From Adiantum capillus-veneris (Eukaryota > Streptophyta > Polypodiopsida > Polypodiales > Pteridaceae): a stretch of DNA of 64,000 nt. Positions within the stretch are counted from its first letter, which is position 1, and every line of letters starts with the position of its first letter. A program made the position numbers and the translations under genes. Of the stretch, positions 21,450-32,539 are shown one piece after another. A model generated the notes under the pieces. It searched no databases and was not told where the DNA came from. It saw nothing but the letters and a program-made list of their open reading frames with translations. Location of the stretch: contig CM043950.1 in assembly GCA_014529385.2 (NCBI GenBank), positions 81,099,843 to 81,163,842 on the forward strand, in the 5' to 3' direction.

Positions 21450-22559
21450 ACCTTATTTAGAGCTATAGAGAGCAAGTTTATGGTAAGATGGAGTCGAGCA
21501 CCTTCTTACCATTCTGTTGGTTCTGAGGGGTACTTGACTTGTTCTCCTTCGGCTTACCTTTATTGTGCTTCATTTCCTATGCGAGAGCGATTCTGGCAGC
21601 ATCATTGTAGTCCTTAAACCAAAGAGGAAAGCCTCTTTTTGCGATCCTCATCCGACTTACGCAATTGAACACCAACCTGCAAAATATGGTTAGAAAAAGA
21701 CATAACGGGAGTTCCATTTTTCTTGAGGCCTCGCCAATCTTCTTTCAATCGATCAAGGTTCTGTGGTGGCATAAAACGAGCCTTGAGCTTGTCTTGGAAG
21801 TCAACCCAACTGAAAGACAATGGTTTGCCATGGCACGATCAAGGTGCTCGACCATCTGTGCCTCTTGCCAGGCCTCATACCAATTAATGGCATCACCCAA
21901 CAAACATGGCAGCAGTCAAAAATTTATTGTTACTGGTTTTCTTATTAGCCGCAAAGTGAGCATTAAATTGATGCAACCAAGAATGAATCATAGGAGCACC
22001 CATCTTACTGAATGTCAACTTCTCAATGACTGAGTTGTTGGAGGCGTCGTCTCTACTTGGGCTACGTGATGACTTGCCGGCCTCCTAGAGAGGCTCGCTC
22101 TTCGAGGATAGGACTTGTAATACCAACTCTTGCATGCGTTGGTCTCACTTTTCTTTAGCCGCTAGGCGTTGAGCTTCGTGTGCTTGCTCCATAATTGTCC
22201 TTGTGTCTTCGGCTGCTATGCATTGAGCTTCACGTGCTTACTCACGATCTAGCTCCATAGCTGCCCTCTTTTCTTCAGCCATTATGCGTATGCATTGAGC
22301 TTCGTGTGCTTGCTCAAGCTCGAGCTCACCCTCCGTTCTTCACGTTCCCTTTCCATGGCAGCCCGCTGAGCCTCTTGTCGTAGCATCATCTTCATCATGG
22401 ACTTCATCAAAATCTCCATAGAATTTGCTGCAATCCATGGGTAGATGGGGATGGAGGAGGATCGGAAAACTGTCCTCCCGGTGTAGAGACTTCTTCTTCT
22501 CCAATTCCACTCTCATCACCTTAACACAAAGTATCCATTCCGCTTTTGGTGATGACCAT
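21450..22559 (-). pseudogene. Ty3/gypsy Gag remnant
   Basis: The minus frame starts MVITKSGMDTLC (ATG at 22559), then GEEE and DPPPSPSTH segments, with an early in-frame stop. Further on the capsid-like region reads DAINWYEAWQEAQMVEHL (about 21900), then SFSWVDFQDKLKARFMPP, RLKEDWRGLKK and MSFSNHI (frame 21614-21820), characteristic of Retrotrans_gag. A basic tail KHNKGKPKENKSS is readable near 21540. Frameshifts and stops inactivate it. The same MVIT(R/K)SGMDT start and leader occur in the LTR element at 30892-35193, so the two are related. Protease and pol are absent, so the element is truncated near 21450. Confidence 0.8.
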
Positions 22560-23143
22560 GTACTCAGTACTTGGGGTACTTGGTTTCTTGGGCTACTTGG
22601 GTACTTGGGGTTCTTGGGATTCTTGGGTACTTGGGATCTTCGTACTTGGTACTGCTTGCAATCTGTGTTTAAGAAGGCTTTTCTCTTACCCAAGGTCAAC
22701 TCCTTCCTGCCGATGCACCCCTTGGCGGCCTTGCGCTCACACCAAGGTTGTTTTTTCCCACCTCACATCGATTGGCATGTTGCAATGTGCCAGGTCCACT
22801 CTGATTGAGTGGAAAAGAGAAACGAGGGAAGGTTGGACGAGCCCTTCTTTTTTTGGGTTACCTGTCACTCTTCAAAAACACAGATTAGAGAGATCGACAT
22901 GCCCAAGTAGGCTTAAGTTGCATGGAATCTCACAACCTAAAGAAAAAAAATCTATAGTTCTTTATGGCTTAATTGACTTTAAGACAGAGCAATGAAGACG
23001 GGAGTGCGTCCGATGCGCGATGAACTAAGGGTGGGAGTGGCTAATAAGTCTGGGGTCGGGACACGAAGATTCTTTGAGAAAAAATTCTGAGAGAGATTCT
23101 TTAGGTTCTTTTCTTGAGTGAGGATACCGAACACTACCAAAGA
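22560..23143 (-). mobile_element. Gypsy 5' leader between PBS and gag
   Basis: About 580 bp of leader. It includes a stretch of CAAG(A/T)ACCC-type short repeats (minus strand, about 22560-22660), matching the corresponding leader at 32440-32535 of the element at 30892. This supports common ancestry of the two elements. Confidence 0.65.
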
Positions 23144-23156
23144 GCTCTGATACCAA
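23144..23156 (-). promoter_or_regulatory. Primer-binding site (initiator-Met tRNA type)
   Basis: Minus strand TTGGTATCAGAGC, the common plant LTR-retrotransposon primer-binding site. It directly follows an LTR end ending CATAACA. Confidence 0.85.
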
Positions 23157-23280
23157 TGTTATGTGCAATAGAAGTGATAAATGATGAATGCTTAGGATGA
23201 GTGCTCAATGCGTACTCAAGCTTCTTTTTAGTAGAGGAGAGAGGGCCCCCCTTTTTACTTCATGAGAAGAGAATGAAAAC

Positions 23281-23313
<33 letters not shown>

Positions 23314-23400
23314 CCAGCTCAATGACACTTGGGATGAGAGCATTGCTTGTCATTTAATCTACTCTAGCTTTGGGATCGGCTAACTCGGTCAATTCTGAGG
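23157..23400 (-). mobile_element. Partial 5' LTR of the gypsy remnant
   Basis: The LTR end adjoining the PBS reads GCACATAACA on the minus strand. Its last 60 bp (GAGCACTCATCC, CATTCATC) resemble the LTR ends at 32050-32114 and 63240-63305. It contains (GA)n at about 23288-23313. I could not place its outer boundary, so 23400 is approximate. Confidence 0.5.
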
Positions 23401-24330
23401 CTGATCTGCTTACTATTACTCTCACCAAATTTCTAAGAATTTCAAACGGCTTCTCAAGTTCAAGAATGGAAGATGAGCAAGTGAATGCTTCTTGACAACA
23501 TTTATAACGTGTGATAAGTGTGGTATAAGCAATATCCTGATAGACACCTTGAGGGTTTTACCAAGTAAGTTCCCTTCAGCAGGCAGATAACATACTACAT
23601 AGATGAAGCTATGTCCAGGGCTAGAGAGAGATATCCTCAGCATGTAATCAGCTGCCTCCGGATCAACACCTACACATTCTCATACAGCAAGCAAGTGCTA
23701 ATCGCCAGCAATCCCTTCGACTGCATCTAATCCCAGCAAGCAAGGGTTTCCTCCCTTGAATCACAGGTATCAAAAAAAACATGTGCGCAGTCATACCAAT
23801 GACAAAAATGAACAGAAATGACTCCATCTCATAACCATTCTTGATAATTACAGAAGTCTACAGCCAGCAGCATTGGTTGCAAGAGCCCTTCCTCTTTCAC
23901 AACTCATCAGCCGTAACCTGTACGCCTACAATCTTGCAAAGGCTCTTCAATGGCTTTACATAACTGATTCTGGCCCTGCATGTTTTATGCAGACCATACA
24001 GCATGCGAGGATTATGGTGACACTTCGCTTCACGAAGCTCTTACACACCCTATAGTGAACGGTGGGCCTCGTCAAATTCATTAGCTTTCGACAATACATC
24101 TATCAAGTTGTTGTTCTTCATTATGCTCGTACTGCCTTAAGGCTGATACATCAAGGTGTATCAGGTCCTTGTGAACTTTTTTTAAGGCTCCTGTATGTAA
24201 GGTGTATCTGGTTTGCAAGCACTTCTTAGCATCTAGGATTACTATGACACAATGCTTAGCAAAGATGCTTATCAGGTTCATTTGCCTTGAGCAGGCCATC
24301 TGTCATGCTCCTGTAGATCGATGATCTTGT
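23401..24330. other. Stretch without a supported gene
   Basis: Short frames occur on both strands with no recognised domain. Part may belong to the gypsy LTR. Confidence 0.3.
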
Positions 24331-24516
24331 TTAGGCTGCGTCCCCTTTTGAAATCTGGGTTAGTTCATCAAGGGTCTTGTCAACGTCCTTAACCTGCTCT
24401 GTCAAGCAGGCTGCTATTTGTTGCATACGCATTTGCATTTCATGCTGAAGTCAATGCATCTCTTCACTTGGGCGAGCCAGAACATTTTGCAAGCACTTTT
24501 CAAACTCACTATGCTT
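24331..24516 (-). pseudogene. Coiled-coil-like peptide fragment with one in-frame stop
   Basis: The minus strand reads SEFEKCLQNVLARPSEEMH, a TGA, then LQHEMQMRMQQIAACLTEQV and KDVDKTLDELTQISKGDA before a stop. Heptad-like spacing of hydrophobics suggests an alpha-helical coiled coil. The context is codon-like despite the stop, so it may be a retrocopied or relict exon of a host gene. I cannot name the gene. Confidence 0.35.
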
Positions 24517-24657
24517 AATGACTAATGATAGGCATGTGCACCTTATGCCCTTCTCCATCTAAGGGCAAAATTTACAATTGCCCTTCCAATGGACAAAAGA
24601 AAAATTTGCATACGACGTTAAAAAATTTTCTTGGTTGTCCCAATCAAGTGTTAGAAA

Positions 24658-24861
24658 AAAACCGGGGTACAGTGTATTTTAACCGGCTAAAATCACAAAA
24701 TCCTGGTTAGATTTTGAGCTTGCCTCCAAGAAAACCAGTAAATTTACATAAGTTTTAGTGTGAGTACCGGCAAAAGCTTCAAAATTTGACCTAAAAACCG
24801 GTAGAATTTCAACTTTGCCCTTATTTTCTTCAGTTAGGAAAAATGTATTTTTCTAGCCCTG
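24658..24861 (+). repeat. Dispersed ~200-bp repeat, copy 1
   Basis: Same-orientation match to 37777-37978. Shared segments include CAGTGTATTTTAAC, TAGATTTTGAGCTTG, AAGTTTTAGTGT, TTTGACCTAAAAAC and AAAAATGTATTTTT, ending TAGCCCTG. Both copies are preceded by a GAAAAAAAC run. Internal AACCGG motifs are frequent. A small non-autonomous DNA transposon is possible, but no target duplication was found. Confidence 0.8.
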
Positions 24862-24871
24862 GTCCCAGTTC

Positions 24872-25185
24872 TCTCTCGAGTATAGGTCTTGGGTTCAAGA
24901 CACCTCAAATAGATCTTTTAGGTCTCTTGAAATGGTTCTTATGACGTCAAAGTTTTTTCTTGATTACCCTAGGACCCTTTGGAGTATAGGTCTTGGGTTC
25001 ATGACACCTCAAATAGATCTTTTTGTCTCTTGAAATGGTTCCTACACATTAAATTTTTTTTCTTGATTATCCTAATTCTCTCTAAAGTATAGGTCTTGGG
25101 TTCAAAACTCGTCGAATAGATCTTTTAGGTCTCTTGGAATTGTTTCTATGTTGTCAAATCTTTTTCTCTTCTCACTCTAAATTAC
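24872..25185 (+). repeat. ~104-bp tandem repeat, three copies
   Basis: AGTATAGGTCTTGGGTTCA recurs at 24879, 24983 and 25086. In each case it is followed by GAATAGATCTTT-like or CAAATAGATCTTT-like sequence, GGTCTCTTG, and a T-rich tail. The GGGTTCAAGAC core resembles a tRNA B box, which may be coincidental. Confidence 0.8.
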
Positions 25186-25189
25186 TCAA

Positions 25190-25930
25190 AGACCTACTAA
25201 ATAAACGATGTTTAATCAAACACCGTATTGTCTCTCTCTAAACTCTCCAATTTCCATGGTGCTAAAACATTGCTTGAAAAAATATTCTAAAACTTCCAGG
25301 AATCTGTAGACACTAAACAATCTCTATTGAGAAGGCACAATCATTCGCAAACTTACAATATAGGGATACTTTGGTTTTATAAATTCATAACCAACTATCA
25401 TGCTGTTTAAATACACTAGTACCAAATATGAGAGTACAAAAAGTCCAGAAAAAAGATGGTTCTAGAAATAGACTAGGGACTTGAGCGCGGTTCCCTTGGT
25501 ACCGTCTAAACAGTAATGTCAAAGAAAATGAGCACAGATAGACCACTGTCATAGCCATACAAAGTAGTGAATCACCTCCTTTGGTGGCGAATCCTAAAAT
25601 CTAGAACATCATGATCCTACAAAGAAAGCGTCATATGCAAGTTAAGAGAGACTATTTAACCACTATCAAGTTAAGCTGGTAAAAATAGAGTTTTGGAACC
25701 GGTGGAATACCTTAAGGCTTAAGTAATAAGCGTTCGCCCAACACTGGAAAAGAAACTCAAGAGGCAAAACAATTAGCGCATGTTGCGAGCTTTAGGCAGC
25801 TATCAGAAGCCCACGTCTCAATAGAGCTGGCCGCTAGTAGCCACAAGCCTGGAAGCCTGAAGGTGGTGTCCTGTGGGGCTTGGGTGCCAAGCCCATAGTG
25901 AGCTCGGAGTGACAATGGTGAACAAGGCCA
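25190..25930. other. Stretch with no identifiable feature
   Basis: No repeats or coding motifs recognised between the 104-bp repeat and the LINE A boundary. Confidence 0.35.
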
Positions 25931-25933
25931 TCA

Positions 25934-25957
25934 GAGAGAGAGAGAGAGAGAGAGAAA
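25934..25957. repeat. (GA)n microsatellite at the 3' border of LINE A
   Basis: About eleven GA repeats. A second (GA)n lies at the other LINE border (30477-30502). See the finding on microsatellite insertion. Confidence 0.85.
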
Positions 25958-26082
25958 TGAAATGTTATATTAACGTCTTCAAAAGGCCAAAATGTCCTAT
26001 CAGACCAATGATCAATCTGTTACAAAATGGTGAATCTAATACCATGTCTGGGTACAAAAGAGCTAGAACAAAGATACTACTA

Positions 26083-26734
26083 CTAAAATCCATCCTCATT
26101 TGCACTCATTTGCACTCTAGATGTTAAGAGAGTATGGCTCGAATCCTCTACTGTAGTCTCCGTCAATGCTCTCTCCTCAATCGTGGCCGTCTGGATCTCC
26201 GTAGCTCCAGTGCTCAATCGATGAGAGTGCGGGTAGTGGTCGAATGAGTGTGGGCCGAGCTCTGCACTGATGGCTGATCCTCTGGCTGTCCCATATCTAG
26301 TGAAAAGAAACCTGTAATCAGTCTCTGGGACTGTCTCTCTCTCTCCCCCCCATAAAGTGTCTCTATATCTCTGTAACTCAAGTAGATATAGCCCAAAACA
26401 TCTCTCATTCTCATAACTCACGACCCTAGAGAAAGGACCGAAACCCTCTCTGAATAAGTAGTGGAAAAGGCCCCGTATCTCATAGTACACTGTGCAATGA
26501 CATATGTAATGTAGCTCTGTCTCTGGCTCTAGCTGGCATAAGCAGCATATCTTGCTGTCTTCTGGTATTCCTTTGAATCTACTAGTCTCAATCTCCAGCT
26601 GATGTGAGGATGTGCATATCTGACCAATGGCACACCGCAAACCATGAGACACGTCCATGTAGCTGGGTCGAATCATAAACCCATCTCCTGTGAGGTGAAG
26701 AAGATGCTTGTCACAAACGGGAGCGCATAACAAT
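26083..26734 (-). pseudogene. LINE A C-terminal region with zinc-knuckle-like motif
   Basis: The minus frame reads LRCAIGQICTSSHQLEIETS, then ICCLCQLEPETELHYICHC and a downstream FHYLFREGFG. This is the C-x2-C...H-x4-C arrangement found after the RT domain of plant LINEs. Its upstream partner (RT) lies at 28684-30430 on the same strand, so one LINE is interrupted by the 26735-28679 insert. The frame across the joined halves does not match, so the LINE also carries a frameshift. The remaining C-terminal tail to 26083 is low-information. Confidence 0.75.
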
Positions 26735-28679
26735 ATAAAATACATTCAGATAAATAGGATTTCACTTATTACTATAGCCAAAGGATATAGAGAGAAATAA
26801 ATAGAGAGAGAGATAGAGAGTGAGAAGATCTACACAGTACTGGGGACCAGAAGATGGGCCGGTCCCCCCGTAATAGTATCTTTATTACTGAGGAGAAGTC
26901 TATACAAGCACTTGAACCGAACGTATTACCACGTTCGTTCTAGAATAAGACTTCATGGTTCCCGAAAGCCTCAGCTTCCGATTCCTATGGCAAAACCCTA
27001 TTCCAAGGAACTTCCGTTCCTTATTCCAATTCCTCGAGAATCAAGGTTCTCACCTTCCAGACTCAAGGCATGGCATCCCTGCAACTCTTTTCCAACTCTC
27101 TTTCTAGAGTCCTCTTCCCGCAGAACAACTCTGCTTTCCCGGACACGAAGTCCTTACTTGGGAATCCCAACTTCCGGATCACAACTTGAGAGACTACCTC
27201 TCTCCGATCCGTGGATCTACTTCCCAAACTCGGGTACGAAACCCCTGGGCTGATCTGGCTCTAGTTCCTCAAAGCGCTTTTCTCCTGCAGAGGCTCATAC
27301 CTTCCTCTTCTCCTACTCCCTCACTAAGAGGAAGTACACCTGCAAACAAATACTCAGAGTTCATAACATGAAAATCGTTACCTTCAAAGTCTCGACGCTC
27401 GAAACACAACTCCATTCTCGAAAATCAATTCCTCGGAAGAGATCTCTCCATAGAAAATCCTCTCTTCCAATCCTACACACAAAAGAGGTGTGTTCTCGGG
27501 TTCCTTCTCGTAAATCAGCCCCATCTACGACGTTTATGGGCTGAAAACAGAGAAAAACAGCAACTTGTTGCGATGGAAACACGCTTCGTAGGCACTTCTT
27601 CGCGAGGGAACTCGCGCACTGGGTCTTGGCGACATCTGGTACACTTGGGGCAGCCATGGGCATCACCGGCAACGTCTTCTTTGCGGCTGAAATTTGCAGC
27701 AGCACCTCCTCCTTTCAAAGATTGGTCCTCCTCCTGAGTAAGGGCATGTGATGCTTTTATAGCTCCTAGCCACAGGCAAGAATAGCTGCTCACGTAGAGA
27801 TCGCGGCCGTTTTTTTTTGTTTTTTTTTTTCAAAATTTTTTTTTTTTTTCGCTGCTCTGCTAGAAAAAGAGAGAGAAAACGATGGCTGATCTGTTGCCTT
27901 ATTTATAAGATGGCTGCCCACTTATTAAGTGGGCGGCCAGCGTATTTTAAAAATAGTCTAAACCTGCCCAAAAACTCAATAAAACCTTATAAGTTAAAAA
28001 CAATGCTTTCACAGCACTTCCCAGGCGTCCCTGGATGCAATCACATGCACAGTTGCAATGCAGACATAGACTTCCTCGCGAGAAAGCATCTGCTTTCCCG
28101 AAAAGCAATCTCGCTTTCTCAGAAAGCAACTGTTTTTCCTCAAAGTTTCCTCTGAACCCATCTTCATTCAAGTGCTTGCTTTTTCCTTGTGCATAATTCT
28201 AACACAGTTCGGAATTTCGTCCCGACTATGGATATTCCCTTTCCAATGCACCCGTCACCCACCTTGTGACGCATCAGGAATACCCATCACCTAGTCCTTT
28301 CCTACCGAACTTACGGTACAATCTCCTTCACGATGCACTATGTCACCCATCCTATTGACACATCAGAGATGTCCGTTCCCGGATGGTCGGATACTTCTTT
28401 CCGATGCTCCCTGTCACCCATCTGATGTGACGCATCAGAAGTACCCGTTCTTGGTGGCCTTACAGATATTCCCGTTCTCAGTGTTCCCGTCATTACTTTG
28501 AATGACGCACTAGGAATACTCTGTACTCGGATGTCTCCAGTGAGAAAAGCCCTCTCACTTAAAATTCCAATAATTCATTTAGAATTATTTTTCCTTGGTG
28601 TTCCAAGCGAGAAAACCCTCACTTATAAATCCAATAATTCATTTAGAATTATTTTTCTGTAAGATAAAGCCAATTTAGC
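26735..28679. mobile_element. ~1.95-kb insert splitting LINE A
   Basis: LINE coding sequence stops near 28684 and resumes near 26734, with AACAAT at both edges (26729-26734 and 28680-28685) as a candidate target duplication. The insert contains a T-rich run near 27810-27850 and a minus-strand TATA-like TTATAAATAAGG near 27910. It also has ~90-bp imperfect repeats with GTCACCC and GACGCATCA (28240-28500) and a duplicated AATAATTCATTTAGAATT (28570-28660). A minus-strand TGTTAGAATTATGCAC at 28204 looks like an LTR start, but no matching end, PBS or coding domain was found. Type unresolved: solo LTR, MITE or Helitron-like. Confidence 0.45.
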
Positions 28680-28683
28680 AACA

Positions 28684-30430
28684 ATGCTCTCTATAGAAAG
28701 CCATCTTCGTGTCCAACTCCTGTGGGGGCTCTATCCATGTCCTCTTGGTATCCAGTTGGATCAAGTCCTGACAAATGAGTCTAGTAGTCTCCACCAGTGT
28801 AAGAGACATCGAGGGTGCCTGAAGAGAGTACTGGAAAGGGGGCAACCTGTCCATGGTGAAGCCATGCATCTGAAACCATGATGTCATTTGTGCATACCAG
28901 CATGAAGTGTCCCCCTCAAGAGCTAACTGTCTGGAAGACTCAAGGGCCAATCTAGCGTATCTGTCTCTAGTAGTATCCAACAAGCTGTACACAAAGGAGA
29001 CTGATCTGGTAAGCGCCTCAATCTCCATAGGAGGGTAGCTAGCTTTGCTCGAATGATAGAGTGGGGTACGGAGGCCTTGGATCTTATCAATTGAGAGATC
29101 ATAGATACCAAGGGCTTCTCCATACGTCTCCAACCATCCTCGCCTATAGAAGGTCCCCATATCTGCACCCCATACAACATAGCTGAGGCTACTAAAGTAT
29201 CAAAGAGCCATAACTTTGTCCAAGGTTCCTGGAACTAAACCTGCGAACACATCCTCTCCAAGCCTCCCACGGTTGCAAAAGCTCTAGTCATTCTAGTCTT
29301 TGCTGCTCTCCCCAAAGAAAACCTCGGCCCAGTGAAGACAACCCCAAGGTAAGTGTATGCATCTGTATACTCTACAATCTCCTGACTATATGTGAAAGTC
29401 GATGTTGATCTCCTGATCCACTGTGGTGTGGTGTTAAACACCATAACCTTGGTTTTACCAAGGTTTACAGACAATCCACTATCCTCTGCAAAACTGTGTA
29501 ATGCATCCAACTGTCGTTGCATACCCTCTTGTGAGTCAGAGATCAACACAATATCATCAGCATATAACAACAATGGGATCCACGTCCCTGCCAGCTGGGC
29601 ACCTCTATCACCCTCTCTGTCAATGTAATCAGACACCTCTATCACCCTCTCTGTCAATGTAATCAGACACCTCATCAACATACATACCAAATAGAGTAGG
29701 AGACAATGGGCAACCTTCTATCACCCCAATGCTGGAGTGAACTAAATCAGATATCCCCTCCGGAGTGCGTACATGTCCCATCACTGATTTGTATAGAGCC
29801 ATAATCCCCCAAATCAACACTATGGGCACCCCCATCTCCTACAGTTTGCGCATCAATCGAGCTCTCGGTACCATGTCAAATGCTTTGCGGAAATCCACAA
29901 AGCTACAATAAATTCGTCTCCCATGTGACCTGCCCTCCTCAATGATGACTCTGAGTGTCAGAATATGATCAAGAGTGGAGAAACCCATCCTAAAACCGGC
30001 CTAGCCCTTTGCTCATACACCCTCACCCTCTGCCCAATTACTCAACTGCTGCTCAAGAATGGATGCATACAACCGTGCCAATGTGTGCCCAACCATAATA
30101 GTGCGGTAATTCCCAGGCTCTGTAGGATCGCCTGCTTTGAAGATAAGCACAATAGTAGACAACCTCCAAGTCTCAGGTAACCCCTCACACATAGCACGAT
30201 TGAACAACACTGCAAGAACCTCTACCAGCATATCTCTAGCATGTATAAAGTGCTCTGCTACTAGACCGTCATGATCATATGCCCAGCTGGTCCTCATCCT
30301 GTCAATGGCTCTCTTTACCATGGTAAAGAAGGTGCTGGTAGGTGGGCATGGCTCTGTAGGATCTGGAAGGGAGTCCTGTCCAAGAACCGTATCATACTGG
30401 CCCCACACATCAGGAGAAGTAATCACTGGG
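28684..30430 (-). pseudogene. LINE A reverse transcriptase
   Basis: In order on the minus strand: DHDGLVAEHFIHARDML and ETWRLSTIVLIFKAGDP with NYRTIMVGHTLARLYASIL (30013-30426); then SSIGVIEGCPLSPTLFGMYV (about 29710), RT motif B; then LLLYADDIVLISDSQEGMQ (about 29550) with the catalytic YADD; then NLGKTKVMVFNTTP and YTYLGVVF; then MLYGVQIWGPS (29180). These are the hallmarks of a plant non-LTR RT. Frame changes and a small internal duplication (GVSDYIDREGDRG-type sequence at 29600-29660) break it. The endonuclease domain is absent, so it is 5'-truncated at the (GA)n near 30476. Confidence 0.9.
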
Positions 30431-30476
30431 GGAGGGGAGTGGTCGTGAAAGAATCGCCATGCCTCTCCTGAGTCTC

Positions 30477-30502
30477 AGAGAGAGAGAGAGAGAGAGAGAG
30501 AG
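30477..30502. repeat. (GA)n microsatellite at the 5' border of LINE A
   Basis: About thirteen GA repeats immediately outside the LINE sequence, mirroring the repeat at the LINE 3' end. Confidence 0.85.
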
Positions 30503-30891
30503 TTGTAGCAACATACCTTGCACTCTTTGCTCTCGTCTCTTGAGATAGTTCGCTACGACGTTAAAATTTTCTTATTCTTCTTCTGTCCTTCTTCTAATTG
30601 AATCTTTTTGCATGGCTGTTGTCGGCAAATTAGCTTTTTGGCTTTGTATAAGAAGCTTTAGAGGAGAGTTGAGTTAGGCATATTTTCAATGTTTTCAGTG
30701 ATGATTGAGACTTACCTTAAATGTTATTTTGGTTTTAAAATATTAAATGGATCTTTTTATTTCACCTTTCATTTCACATCCTCACATGGTTTGACTTCTC
30801 TTTATCCTTTTAGAATGCCAAAGTGGAGCTTCACCAAGAATGATTCTAGTAAATTCTATACATACATACATATACATATACACACACACAC

Positions 30892-32114
30892 TGTCATGTG
30901 ACACATCCAACCCTATGTGTTCGTGGACAAGCTACAGCATAACCAGGTTCATTTCAGTCAAGTCAGTCTAGAATAGGAAGTGATCTGGCACTTTTGTGAG
31001 TCTGTTTGCAGACCGTGCATGTCCAGACTCTTAGAGTAGATGCATATCCTCTGGTTGCACATAGCATGATCATCAAATTACAGTCAGAACCCACAAGGAG
31101 CATTTTCCATTGTATTAAACCTATTTTCCCTATTTTTGACATTTTTCGCTTATTATTTTTAAGTGAATTTCGTTGGAAACTAGGTAGGGCAATTTTGCTA
31201 AGTTTGTATATATAGAAACCTAGCGCTAGCATTTTTTGGCAGAAGAGACAGCAGGAGCACTTGCTCAACATGCACCTTCTCAGCAAGACCCCCAACAGAG
31301 AAACCCTAGCGTTTTGCAGTAGGCAAGACCTAGCGTTTTGCACTTGTAGTTTCCTGGCGACAGTAGTACCCACATCAACCCTAGCGTTTTTGCATTGCAG
31401 AGCAGTTCGGCAACAGCAGGACAGGAGATCCCTAGCGTTTTTGCAACAAGGACAAGAATTCAGCCCCTAGGGTTTTTGGTTTGCAGATCAACTTCAGTGT
31501 TTTGCCAGATCTTCGCAACGGAACCAGCCCTAGACTCAGCGTTTCCAGTTTTCAACAGTTAGAACCTGCAGAAGAAGTCCCAAACCCGCAGATCTCACCT
31601 TCCCGCAGCAGATCCTCGCCGCACGGTCAGATCCAGCACAGTTTGCAGATTCAGCTCGGACAACGCAGCTTTCAGCATCTGCGTTTTCAGCGCATCGTCT
31701 TCATTGACATCGTCACCGACATAGAGGTCAGAATTCAGCAAATAAAGATTTGCAGATTTCAGCCCTTAGCCTGTTCAGATTTCAGCCCGTATCGTCGTTG
31801 TCCTCATCGTCGTCGACATCGTTGGCAAGTCCAAGCATTGTAGAGATTTGTGCAATCAATAGTAGACCGCTCTCGCCATAGAGAGTGGGGCCTTCGGAGG
31901 AGGGTTTGACAACATTCTGGTGTCGTATTCTTCTCTCTCTATCTCTCAGTCTCAACACCTTCATTCACAGTGTTCACCACTTTGTATGTGTCCATAGAAC
32001 TCTCTCACTAAAGGAACGGAAGGCTCTCCCTTCCGTAAGTAAAAGAAACCCTTGAGCACAGTTCGGAGCACTCATCTTGAGCAAAGTTCAACATTCATTC
32101 CGCTGCACCTTATA
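30892..32114 (+). mobile_element. 5' LTR of non-autonomous LTR element (1,223 bp)
   Basis: Begins TGTCATGTGACA, ends next to the PBS. It matches the LTRs at 33944-35193 and 62183-63305. A TATA box TATATATAG is at 31207-31215. It is followed by several copies of a CCTAGCGTTTTTGCA-type motif (31300-31480), probably within the transcribed leader. The flanking 5 bp CACAC (30887-30891) are repeated after the 3' LTR. By eye the first 200 bp of the two LTRs differ at roughly 8-9% of sites, implying an older insertion than the copia element at 53963. Confidence 0.93.
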
Positions 32115-32127
32115 TTGGTATCAAAGC
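32115..32127 (+). promoter_or_regulatory. Primer-binding site of the 30892 element
   Basis: TTGGTATCAAAGC, one mismatch from the usual initiator-Met tRNA site TTGGTATCAGAGC. It directly follows the LTR. Confidence 0.85.
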
Positions 32128-32539
32128 TTTGGTAGTGTTTTGTATCACTCAAGGAAAGAACCACAAGAACCACATAATTTTTTTTGCTTGTTGTGGTCGC
32201 ACGTAACCCAAGTCCACTTAGGCATGTCGATTCCTAATCATGTTTTTGAAGAGTGACAGGAAACCCAGAAAGAAGGGCTTTTCCAACCTCCCCTTTTCCG
32301 GACCGTGCACTTAGCGGCCGGCCAATCGACGTGAGGTGGAAAAAAGCAACCTTGGTGTGAACGCAAAGCCGCCAAGGGGTGCGCCCGCGGAAAAGAGAAG
32401 AGCTTGGGTGAGGAGAAGATCCTTCTCTAACACAGATTGCAAGCGAAAGAAGAACCTCAAGAACCTTAAGACCCCCAAGAACCCAAGACCCACAAGATCC
32501 CAAGTTTCTTGTGAACTTAAGAACCCAAGACTTCAGTGG

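Noticed and set aside
22425-22995. Leu/Gly/Trp-repeat plus-strand frames (for example GTWFLGLLGYLGFLGFLGTW)
   Set aside because: Antisense shadow of the CAAGAACCC-rich gypsy leader.
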